Part shown: in pieces, positions 1 to 9,343 of the stretch
Position numbering within the stretch: position 1 is the first letter of the stretch
Layout of the letters: each line of letters opens with the position of its first letter
Source: Melioribacteraceae bacterium
GTDB lineage: Bacteria; Bacteroidota; Ignavibacteria; Ignavibacteriales; Melioribacteraceae
Direction of reading: 5' to 3'
Assembly: GCA_021647785.1 (NCBI GenBank)
Contig: JAKIUC010000001.1
Span: 80,001 to 144,000 of the forward strand
DNA: 64,000 nt
Translations under genes and position numbers: made by a program
Notes under the pieces: generated by a model
The model's database searches: none
What the model was told of the DNA's origin: nothing
Seen by the model: the letters and a program-made list of their open reading frames with translations, nothing else

Positions 1-2850
<2,850 letters not shown>

Positions 2851-2907
2851 TTAATTTTATTAAAAAGTTTTTATGGCTCAGTACACTCATCAATCTTCAA
2901 ATTTTTA

Positions 2908-2930
2908 AGACCCCCGCATTTGCGAGGGCA
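2908..2930 (+). other. hairpin in the 23S-5S spacer
   Basis: A short GC-rich stem (CCCCGC / GCG-A-GGG, loop ATTT) lies just before the 5S gene. It resembles a processing stem in the rRNA spacer. No T-run follows, so it is unlikely to be a terminator. Confidence 0.4.
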
Positions 2931-2936
2931 AAGTTT

Positions 2937-3053
2937 TCTGGTGGTTATAGCCAAGGTGAAACACCTCTTCCCATTCCGAACAGAGTAGTTAAGACCTTGT
3001 ACGCCGATGGTACTGCGTGGGCAACTGCGTGGAAGAGTAGGTAGCTGCCAGGA
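2937..3053 (+). rRNA. rrf: 5S ribosomal RNA
   Basis: The sequence opens with CTGGTGGTTATAGCC and closes with GTAGCTGCCAGGA; these two ends pair to form helix I. The internal block CCCATTCCGAACAG...GTTAAG...CGCCGATGGTACTGC matches the bacterial 5S consensus, and the length of about 117 nt is normal. It lies 86 nt downstream of the 23S gene and is followed by a terminator, so it closes an rRNA operon. Confidence 0.97.
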
Positions 3054-3065
3054 TTTATTTTTAAG

Positions 3066-3096
3066 AACCCTAAACGATTTTCGTTTAGGGTTTTTT
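3066..3096 (+). terminator. rho-independent terminator of the rRNA operon
   Basis: A perfect 11-bp stem, AACCCTAAACG / CGTTTAGGGTT with a 5-nt loop, is followed directly by a run of T. It lies 13 nt after the 5S gene. Confidence 0.92.
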
Positions 3097-3251
3097 GGTT
3101 TTAAAGGGTAGATGTAAACTTTGTGAAAAAAATGTTTTTATCTGTTATATTATTTTTACTTTTAAGCAACAATTCAATAACTTAAATCTTGCTATACACA
3201 ATTTGTTATAACAGTAATATTTCTTATTATATACAATAGGTGTATTGGGAT

Positions 3252-3291
3252 GTTCGAGTCAATCTTCCCTTCGGGAAAGATTGACTCGAAC
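3252..3291 (+). repeat. long hairpin with a UUCG loop
   Basis: GTTCGAGTCAATCTT is followed by CCCTTCGGG and then by its complement AAGATTGACTCGAAC, so an 18-19 bp stem with one bulged base and a stable C(UUCG)G tetraloop can form. It abuts the larger palindrome at 3285-3429. Its last seven bases, CTCGAAC, would be the R'' box of that palindrome, and its first seven, GTTCGAG, are the exact complement of that box. Confidence 0.75.
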
Positions 3292-3429
3292 GGCTCGGGG
3301 ACAAGTCCCTTGTCCTGTGCTCTCTTCCCTTCGGTCAGACAGCCCAGAACAAGGGATATACAGAATCCAAAATACCAGAGTTCTCCGAACTCCGTATTTT
3401 GAACTCTGCATATCCCCGAGCCGTTGGGC
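3285..3429 (+). repeat. attC-like recombination palindrome 1
   Basis: A 12-bp perfect stem, AACGGCTCGGGG (3289-3300) with CCCCGAGCCGTT (3414-3425), closes a 145-nt imperfect palindrome. Inside are two further stem regions: CCCTTGT with ACAAGGG, and GGATAT...CAAAATAC...GAGTTC with GAACTC...GTATTTTG...ATATCC. The right edge is GTTGGGC, which fits the integron core consensus GTTRRRY. Integron attC sites are imperfect palindromes of roughly 55-145 bp bounded by AAC and GTT, so the architecture fits. The left box CTCGAAC fits the RYYYAAC consensus poorly. Confidence 0.55.
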
Positions 3430-3450
3430 ACAATATAAAGAAACGAAATT

Positions 3451-4080
3451 ATGATACATAAAATTGAATCATCAAAAGCAGGAAGCGCAAAGACTTTTGC
3501 AACAACTTGCACACATTGTGGAAATAATGGGACTTTTCAAAATCTTCCTGTACAAGACATATTTGAACCTAAATATCAGTTATGGTACGGTTCTAGAAAA
3601 TGTCCTAATCCAAAATGTAACGGACATATTTTCTTTATTGCTGATGCTGGGGGAAACCTTTTAAAAACTTATCCCTCATTAAAAATAAACTTTAACAGTG
3701 AACGAATCCCTGATAGAATTAAAAATACATTTGATGAAGCACTAATTTGTCACGGAAATAATTGTTTTATCTCCTCTGCCATAATGATTAGAAAAACTCT
3801 TGAAGAAATATGCCTCGACAAAGAATCTGATGGAAAAAACCTTTTTAAAAGAATTGAAAACTTAAAATCAAAAATAATCTTACCCGAAGAACTAATTAAT
3901 GGAATGCAAGAATTAAGGTTATTAGGAAATGATGCCGCTCATATTGAAGCAGATACATTTGAGAAAATTGGAAAAGACGAACTTGAAATTTCAATAGAAT
4001 TTACCAAAGAAATACTTAAAGCAGTTTATCAGTATGAAAGTTTACTTGAGAAATTAAGAAGTTTAAAAAAAGAAATATAA
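3451..4080 (+). CDS. DUF4145 domain protein
   Basis: A 209-aa soluble protein. The N-terminal part has two zinc-knuckle-like pairs, C-T-H-C (near residues 24-27) and C-P-N-P-K-C (about 51-56), as in treble-clef or zinc-ribbon folds. The C-terminal half (about residues 90-180) has the DUF4145 pattern: a helix with S-S-A-I-M-I-R-K-T-L-E, then L-R-L-L-G-N-D-A-A-H. This RNxxxH/HEPN-like helical domain is common in accessory and restriction-linked proteins. No catalytic role can be read from the sequence. The start ATG lies 22 nt after the core site of the upstream palindrome, so the gene fills the first part of the cassette. The GIY-YIG-like gene follows after 17 nt and is probably cotranscribed. 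Confidence 0.8.
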   Translation: MIHKIESSKAGSAKTFATTCTHCGNNGTFQNLPVQDIFEPKYQLWYGSRKCPNPKCNGHIFFIADAGGNLLKTYPSLKINFNSERIPDRIKNTFDEALICHGNNCFISSAIMIRKTLEEICLDKESDGKNLFKRIENLKSKIILPEELINGMQELRLLGNDAAHIEADTFEKIGKDELEISIEFTKEILKAVYQYESLLEKLRSLKKEI

Positions 4081-4097
4081 TTTAAAAGAAAAGCATT

Positions 4098-4418
4098 ATG
4101 GCAAAAGAAACTGTTAATTTAGGCACTATTAATTTGGACGACTTACCCCAAAGAAAATCTGTTTACGCAATTTTTGCACAGTCAAAAGATTCCTTAGAAC
4201 CAATAAACTGTCGATATGTTGGCGAAACTGATAATCTCGAAGAAAGAACCAAGGCTCATCTTTCAGAAAACGAACAAAATGAGTGTTTAAGAAAGTTTAT
4301 GCAATCTGATAAGACAAAATTGATGATTTATGAATTACTGCCTAATTCTGATAAAGCCGAAAGACTGCAAAAGGAAAAAGAATGGATAACTGCTTATAAT
4401 CCTGAATGTAACAAATAA
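4098..4418 (+). CDS. GIY-YIG-like nuclease domain protein
   Basis: A 106-aa protein consisting of a single small domain. The order of motifs fits the GIY-YIG superfamily: S-V-Y-A-I-F-A (about residues 17-23) replaces the GIY strand, C-R-Y-V-G-E-T (about 39-45) replaces YIG, followed by D-N-L-E-E-R-T-K-A-H, which supplies the conserved Arg, and a terminal E-W-I-T-A-Y-N-P-E-C-N stretch like the catalytic Glu/Asn end of short family members. Whether it cuts DNA or only binds it cannot be told. It follows the DUF4145 gene by 17 nt and stops 7 nt before the GCCCAAC box of the next palindrome, which is very tight packing as in integron cassettes. Confidence 0.7.
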   Translation: MAKETVNLGTINLDDLPQRKSVYAIFAQSKDSLEPINCRYVGETDNLEERTKAHLSENEQNECLRKFMQSDKTKLMIYELLPNSDKAERLQKEKEWITAYNPECNK

Positions 4419-4425
4419 ATACTGT

Positions 4426-4555
4426 GCCCAACAATGTATATAAAAAATAAGCGAGATGGCAGTAAAGTCAAGGCTTGTAGCCCGTTTGAACTTTCTTGTA
4501 AGTAGAAAGATTTGTGCTTCGAAATCGCTTACTTTTCATATACTTAACGTTATAA
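4426..4555 (+). repeat. attC-like recombination palindrome 2
   Basis: The left box GCCCAAC (4426-4432) fits the consensus RYYYAAC and the right end is AAC-GTTATAA (core 4549-4555). Between them a 19-nt arm (4436-4454) pairs with 4525-4543 at 17 of 19 positions, the imperfections being typical of attC folds. A smaller CTTTC/GAAAG hairpin lies within. It sits 7 nt downstream of the GIY-YIG-like stop codon. Confidence 0.6.
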
Positions 4556-4575
4556 AGAAATAGCAAGAGTAAACG

Positions 4576-4700
4576 CCCCAACAATTCAAGCAGACTGCCT
4601 TTACGCCTTGCTTTTTGGAGATTTTTAGTAATTTATTTGTGTAAATTTTATTAAAGAATGTTTTTGTATACGGCAGCAGCTTAGTTGTAAGCCGTTATAA
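4576..4700 (+). repeat. attC-like recombination palindrome 3
   Basis: The left box CCCCAAC (4576-4582) is followed by an arm (4581-4599) that pairs imperfectly with 4672-4688, and the site ends with the same core GTTATAA (4694-4700) as palindrome 2. The segment from 4550 to 4694 would be a cassette of only 145 bp without an open reading frame, or a remnant left by deletion. Its left box is not complementary to its own first bases, unlike the cassette before it. Confidence 0.45.
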
Positions 4701-4808
4701 ACTTTTTACGCATTGATTGTCGTTTTAAGGAACTATTGATGATATAATTATACATTTATGACAAATATTATGTATCTTGTATTCAAATACTAATAAATAA
4801 TTGGACTG

Positions 4809-5297
4809 ATGAAAATACTGGATATTTCAAATGATAGATTAATTGATGTTGAAATTGTAATTTCTGATATAGTAGATGTTCCGTCAAAAAATGATGGCTG
4901 GAATTTCGATTGGCAAGAGCTAAAAAGTGAACCAGGCACCAAAACATATGCTTTAAAAATGAAAGGAAATAAATCCTCTATTGAAGGTATGTTGCATTTA
5001 AAAATTGCACATGGGATGCAAGTTATGGATATAATTGAAATTGCACCACATAATATTGGGAGTCAAAATAAAAAATATGATCATGTTGCTGGCAGTTTAA
5101 TTGCATTTGCGTGTAGGGAAAGTTTTAAATTGGAAAATGAATATAAGGGTTATTTGACTTTTGTGTCCAAATCGAAGTTGATTGAATGGTATATTAAAAA
5201 ATATGGTGCAGAACAAGCTGTTGGTCAAAAAATGTTCATCGAACCAGAGATTAGTATAAAATTAATTGATAAATATCTTAACAATAAAGGTGAATAG
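4809..5297 (+). CDS. GNAT-like protein, possible toxin of a toxin-antitoxin pair
   Basis: A 162-aa protein. Residues of about 55-155 read like a GNAT acyltransferase fold: a central strand V-M-D-I-I-E-I-A-P, a helix after K-Y-D-H-V-A-G-S-L-I-A-F-A-C at the place of the acetyl-CoA loop, and a late W-Y-I-K-K-Y-G-A segment like the usual Y...G of GNAT C-termini. The canonical Q/RxxGxG/A loop is degenerate, so activity is uncertain. The stop codon is one nucleotide from the start of a HigA-like XRE gene, an arrangement usual for type II toxin-antitoxin operons; the toxin-first order is as in higBA. The location inside a cassette-like array also suits a stabilising toxin-antitoxin module. The toxin role is inferred. 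Confidence 0.55.
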   Translation: MKILDISNDRLIDVEIVISDIVDVPSKNDGWNFDWQELKSEPGTKTYALKMKGNKSSIEGMLHLKIAHGMQVMDIIEIAPHNIGSQNKKYDHVAGSLIAFACRESFKLENEYKGYLTFVSKSKLIEWYIKKYGAEQAVGQKMFIEPEISIKLIDKYLNNKGE

Positions 5298-5298
5298 C

Positions 5299-5772
5299 AT
5301 GAATAAAAATAGAGAAGAAAATATTGGTGTATTAACAAATCGAATGACTGAAAATTCAGAAGAGTTTAACAAACTCCAAGCGATTTTGTTAAATAAATCA
5401 AGAAAACAAACAGAACACCAGAAAAGAGATGTTGAATTGATGGCTTTGAAATTTAATATGGAAGATTATCTCGAATCTGATGATTCTGATATTACATCAG
5501 TTGGTGAATATCTAAAAACACTTCTAAGGGTAACTAAAATACGTCAGAATAAATTTGCTGATTATATTGGACTAAAACCGTCCAATTTGAGTAAACTTAT
5601 TGGCGGTGAACGCCCAATTAGTCATGAAATAGCACTTGTTTTAGGGAAAATATTTAAAATTGATCCAATGATTTGGTTAAATATTCAAGCTAAGAATGAA
5701 TTAAAACGGTTAACACATTCTAACCAAGATAAATATAATCACTATTCATTAAATGAATTAATGCAAGGTTAA
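5299..5772 (+). CDS. HigA-like XRE-family antitoxin/regulator
   Basis: The product has 157 aa from the ATG at 5299, preceded by an AAAGGTG Shine-Dalgarno; an upstream in-frame ATG at 5266 lies inside the preceding gene and is less likely. A helix-turn-helix occupies about residues 70-125: Y-L-K-T-L-L-R-V-T-K-I-R-Q-N-K-F-A-D-Y-I, then G-L-K-P-S-N-L-S-K-L-I-G-G-E-R-P-I-S and A-L-V-L-G-K-I-F, the typical HigA/XRE pattern. The N-terminal 65 residues are charged and helical and could hold the partner-binding part. It follows the GNAT-like gene by 1 nt, so the two are translationally coupled. Binding of its own promoter is expected from the family but no operator was identified. Confidence 0.75.
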   Translation: MNKNREENIGVLTNRMTENSEEFNKLQAILLNKSRKQTEHQKRDVELMALKFNMEDYLESDDSDITSVGEYLKTLLRVTKIRQNKFADYIGLKPSNLSKLIGGERPISHEIALVLGKIFKIDPMIWLNIQAKNELKRLTHSNQDKYNHYSLNELMQG

Positions 5773-5811
5773 TAAGAATATGATTTGCTCTGGCTTAAAT
5801 GGATTATATTA

Positions 5812-6355
5812 ATGAAAAAAATTCTTGATTTTATTGCTAAAGAAACAGACGGTAAAAATTATAAATCGTATATTAGATTTTCCTAAAGGTGGATATGTTA
5901 CTCTATCAGAACCAGAGTATGAAAATGGATGGAATGTATTAGTTGAGACAAACGGACTAATTGATAATAAGTACGATTTCCTTTTTTATGAATGTAAAGT
6001 TCCTGATAAATGGCAATACAAATATGGATGGGTTGTAAATAAGACTGATTATGAAGAATTCTTTATAAATAACTTAGAATCATACGGATTTCATGGACAA
6101 GAGATTGAAGATTTTATTAATTATTGGATGCCAATATTTTCTAATTATGAAGATTTGATTGTTTATCCACAGGTCGATTCTGAAATCGAAAAATTGATAT
6201 CGCTGTCAATAACAAATACACCTGATAGTATTAAACGCTTATTTTACGTAGTCGTAGAATATTCTATACAAACTGAGATTCCGCAGACACCGATTGTTAA
6301 TTCAATAAATCGGGCTGGATTTACTGTTATGGAATGGGGAGTTATTTTTAAATAG
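5812..6355 (+). pseudogene. hypothetical cassette gene, probably frameshifted near its start
   Basis: The long frame (from TTG 5825) holds P-E-Y-E-N-G-W-N-V, Y-D-F-L-F-Y-E, F-I-N-Y-W-M-P and a terminal G-F-T-V-M-E-W-G. This order resembles a family of small hypothetical, often secreted, proteins with YPEYNDGW, YDYLFWE, FIVYWLP and GFTVVEWGG motifs. I recall that pattern but cannot name a function. The only good ATG (5812) is in another frame: it runs 24 codons to a stop while the homologous sequence continues in the TTG frame. A one-base change around 5840-5870 would join them. So it is either a recent frameshift or a gene using TTG. It is the last gene of the accessory block and lies 40 nt after the XRE gene. 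Confidence 0.45.
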
Positions 6356-6439
6356 GTTATGGGGATTCCAAGCCATTATCTAACGTCACCCTGCTCGCAA
6401 AATCATAATTAATATATCAAAAAAGCAATCAACTTAATA

Positions 6440-7924
6440 TTACATCACAAACCCAAGCACCACATAAATAAATGTTGTTATAACCCCGCCAAATAAAGCG
6501 TATGGTAGTTGTGTCTTAACATGATCAATGTGGTCGCAAGCAGAAGCCATTGATGAAATAATTGTTGTATCAGAAATAGGGGAGCAGTGGTCGCCAAAAA
6601 CGCCGCCACCGAGTGCTGCTGCAATTGTGAGGTATATATTTGCATCAAGTCCTTGTGCCATTGGAATCCCAATAGGAATCATAATTGCAAATGTTCCCCA
6701 CGATGTACCGGTTGAGAACGCAATAAAACTTGCCACCACATATACTACTGCAGGAACAAAACTTGGTGAAATCCATATTTTAGAAATCTCAGCAACATAC
6801 AATCCGGTTCCAAGTTCTCTCGTAACATTTCCAATTGCAAATGCAAGCATCATCAGTAATGCCAAGGGTATTAAGCCGCTAATGCCTTTCATAATTAAAT
6901 CGAAAGTTTCTTTAAATGTAAATATCTTTTGAGACATATAAAGAACCGAACCAACAGTAATAGCTGTTAAAACAGAATAGAGAACAGAAGTAGAACCAGA
7001 GCCTTTACCAATTGCTTCAAAAATTTGCAGATAAAAAGGCAATTCAGTAATATTTGGGACACTACCCCATCCAGTAAAGACAAGCATTAGCGGCATCATT
7101 CCAACCATTGTTGCAATAGGAATAATCATATTTCTACCACGCGGCTCAACACCTTCTTTTGTTTTAAGAGAAATAATATCTGTTGAAATCATTGGTGTTG
7201 CATCATCATTAAGAAGTTTCCCAGTCTCCCGTGTACGCTCTTCAGCCTTCTTCATTGGTCCAAAGTCCTTTTTAGAGAGGATAATAAATAGAACCAGTGC
7301 TAAAGCAATCATTGGATAAAAATTAAATGGGAACACTTTTAACATTACTCCAAAAGGGTTGTCGAAGCCTTGTGCAGCTATAAGCCCCATTATAAAAGCA
7401 CCCCAAGCATTTAGTGGAATTAAAATACAGGTCGGTGCTGAAATAGAATCAGCAATGTACGCCAATTTTTCACGAGGAATTTTCATCTTATCAAATATTG
7501 GGCGAAAGATAGCACCAACTGTTAGTACATTTATACTTGATTCAACAAAAATTAAAACTCCGGTTAGCCAAGCTAATAATTGAACTACAACTCTTGAATT
7601 ACCAGCTTTCCTCTCTTCCAGTTTATCAACAAGTTTATTTATGTATTTTATAAAGCCTTCAACACCACCTGAATGTTGAATAAAAACTATTAATGCCCCA
7701 ACTAAAGAACTAAACATAATGGTTTTAGTATTGCCGCCATCTTTGAACACATCAACCAATGCTTGTATAGATGCAATTGTTCCGGTTAACGGATTGAAAT
7801 CGCTAATGATTACCCAGCCGAGCCATATTCCAAAAAATAGTGACACATAAACTTGTTTAGTTTTTATTGCAAGAAAAATTGCGATTAGTGGAGGTAAGAT
7901 TGATAGGTAACTATAATGATCCAT
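6440..7924 (-). CDS. nhaC: NhaC-family Na+/H+ antiporter
   Basis: An inner-membrane secondary transporter, expected to exchange Na+ for protons; some family members use malate/lactate or other organic ions. From ATG 7924 it has 494 aa; an upstream TTG would add 11 residues that do not look like a membrane start. About 11-12 hydrophobic segments are visible. The diagnostic block G-V-F-G-D-H-C-S-P-I-S-D-T-T lies near residue 445, together with S-T-G-T-S-W-G-T-F in the preceding segment, as in the NhaC/COG1757 family. It follows the porin-like gene on the same strand; the 9028-to-6440 pair is probably an operon. Confidence 0.88.
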   Translation of the reverse strand: MDHYSYLSILPPLIAIFLAIKTKQVYVSLFFGIWLGWVIISDFNPLTGTIASIQALVDVFKDGGNTKTIMFSSLVGALIVFIQHSGGVEGFIKYINKLVDKLEERKAGNSRVVVQLLAWLTGVLIFVESSINVLTVGAIFRPIFDKMKIPREKLAYIADSISAPTCILIPLNAWGAFIMGLIAAQGFDNPFGVMLKVFPFNFYPMIALALVLFIILSKKDFGPMKKAEERTRETGKLLNDDATPMISTDIISLKTKEGVEPRGRNMIIPIATMVGMMPLMLVFTGWGSVPNITELPFYLQIFEAIGKGSGSTSVLYSVLTAITVGSVLYMSQKIFTFKETFDLIMKGISGLIPLALLMMLAFAIGNVTRELGTGLYVAEISKIWISPSFVPAVVYVVASFIAFSTGTSWGTFAIMIPIGIPMAQGLDANIYLTIAAALGGGVFGDHCSPISDTTIISSMASACDHIDHVKTQLPYALFGGVITTFIYVVLGFVM

Positions 7925-7984
7925 AAATTCTCTTTGGTTAAATAATTTTATTTCCAAAAGAGAATATAATAAGATTAAAATAAA

Positions 7985-9028
7985 TTATTTGAATTTCCAA
8001 AAGAGAGTTAATTTTGCATAGAGGTCACTTGCTGGTGTAATTCCACTATCATTTTTATCATACTTAACATATTGGATATTCGGAATTATTGAGACTTTAG
8101 CTGCAGCCTTATATTCGACACCAGTTAGGAACATTGTTGAACTTGCCGAGTTATCAAAAGGTGTGTAGGCAATTCTTTCTCCCACAGGGTTGGGTTCAAA
8201 CATTCTATCGATACGACCAATTAGTTTAATGTTTTTTGCAACATTCCCGGAGAGGAAAAGTGAGAGAAGATTTAAGTTTATACTATTTTTTGAATCATCT
8301 TTAGCATATAATTTTTGGTATGTGTAAAGCACTCCACCGTGCAGCAGTTCTGATTTATACCCTATAAATCCTTGTGTAATGTATGTATCAGCTTTACCTT
8401 CTCTATCTGCATAATCACCATAAACTTCAAAAACAATTTGTTTTGTTATCCAGTAACTAAGAGATGCCATAAATGATTTCCCTTTATCGATCTCTTGCCT
8501 ATTGGCAGAACCATTCCCATACATAACATGATAATTAAACTTACCCGCAGAATCGAATTTCCCTTTTATAGCAAATCCAAAATCTCGGGAACTTGCCATC
8601 CGTTGTAAATCAAGGGGTGTCTTTTCAACCGAACGATAACCCCAAATTTTTTCAATTAAATTAAAAGTTGGAGGACTCGAAATTCCAAAGTATGCTTTCT
8701 GATTACCAAGTTTATACGCTAAGTAAGCATCTTTAACAAAAGGAATCATAGATTCTGCTGAATCATAGTTCCCATCATTATTCATCTCTAAACGGAGTCG
8801 TGTCGAGAAATTATTATCAATTTTGTAGTCGTACGTAAAATAAACTCTTCTGAACCTAAACCCATGTTTATCATTCAATTCAGGATTATGTTGTTCAACA
8901 TTGTAATAATAATCTGCCATCATATAACCGCTAAATTTTCCGCTGGAGTTTTCTTGGGCAATTGTTAATGAAAAAGTTGATTGTAATAGTAGTAAAAAAA
9001 GGAGTGTTGTTTTTAGAGTCTCTTTCAT
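7985..9028 (-). CDS. porin-like outer-membrane beta-barrel protein
   Basis: A 347-aa protein with a clear signal peptide (hydrophobic core L-L-F-L-L-L-L, cut after I-A-Q near residue 25). The mature part is rich in alternating amphipathic strands with aromatic girdles (for example G-F-R-F-R-R-V-Y-F-T-Y-D-Y) and ends in L-T-L-F-W-K-F-K, consistent with a barrel C-terminus. The overall look is that of phosphate-selective porin O/P-like or DcaP-like proteins, but the substrate cannot be inferred. It is upstream of nhaC in the same direction, hinting that it supplies the antiporter's solute across the outer membrane; this link is only inference. Confidence 0.7.
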   Translation of the reverse strand: MKETLKTTLLFLLLLQSTFSLTIAQENSSGKFSGYMMADYYYNVEQHNPELNDKHGFRFRRVYFTYDYKIDNNFSTRLRLEMNNDGNYDSAESMIPFVKDAYLAYKLGNQKAYFGISSPPTFNLIEKIWGYRSVEKTPLDLQRMASSRDFGFAIKGKFDSAGKFNYHVMYGNGSANRQEIDKGKSFMASLSYWITKQIVFEVYGDYADREGKADTYITQGFIGYKSELLHGGVLYTYQKLYAKDDSKNSINLNLLSLFLSGNVAKNIKLIGRIDRMFEPNPVGERIAYTPFDNSASSTMFLTGVEYKAAAKVSIIPNIQYVKYDKNDSGITPASDLYAKLTLFWKFK

Positions 9029-9343
9029 AAAGTATATATTCCAAGTTTTAAGTTAAAAGTTCTTTTAACAATGAAGCAATATAACAATAGAACAATTGTT
9101 TTTGGATATCAAATCAAGTTCTATGCTTAGTTTTAAATTGTTTCAATACATAACCTTAAAAAGTAAGTTCAAATATAAAAATATTTTGGGTTCTATGTTA
9201 CCAATACGTTAATTAATAAAACATTAAAGAAATTCGTAGCTATATTTAAAAAAAATTTCTAACTTTGAAACCCTTTTTGTTGAAGGATGGTAAATTAAAT
9301 TTTAATCAAAAAATTGTTGCATTAGCTTTTTATCAAAAAATAT
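9029..9343. other. divergent intergenic region between porin-like and T9SS cargo genes
   Basis: A 315-nt very AT-rich region between two divergent genes, so it should hold two promoters. One candidate is TAACTTTG at 9260-9267, which fits the Bacteroidota -7 pattern TAnnTTTG and would read toward the gene at 9344. No matching -33 TTG is clear. No other structure was seen. Confidence 0.3.

Larger units (their letters stand above)
3424..4549 (+). mobile_element. putative integron-type gene cassette with two CDS
   Basis: The segment starts at the presumed cleavage point G|TTGGGC (3423/3424) and ends at G4549 of the next core site. When circularised, its R' box would read GTTGGGC. This is the exact reverse complement of GCCCAAC at 4426-4432, the left end of the terminal palindrome, which is the expected signature of an integron cassette. 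It carries a DUF4145-type gene and a GIY-YIG-type gene in the orientation usual for cassettes, with the palindrome downstream of the genes. No integrase gene or attI is visible in the window. Confidence 0.5.

Noticed and set aside
3245-3459. Small open frames within the palindromes upstream of the DUF4145 gene
   Set aside because: They overlap strong stem-loops on both strands and match no protein pattern.
3100-6440. Integration of a tRNA-targeting genomic island after the rRNA operon
   Set aside because: No tRNA gene, no tyrosine integrase and no direct repeat of the rRNA end were found in the block.
6360-6440. Fourth attC-like palindrome at the end of the accessory block
   Set aside because: Only a weak AGGTTATGG/CCATTATCT hairpin and a TCTAACG motif are visible; not enough for an attC call.
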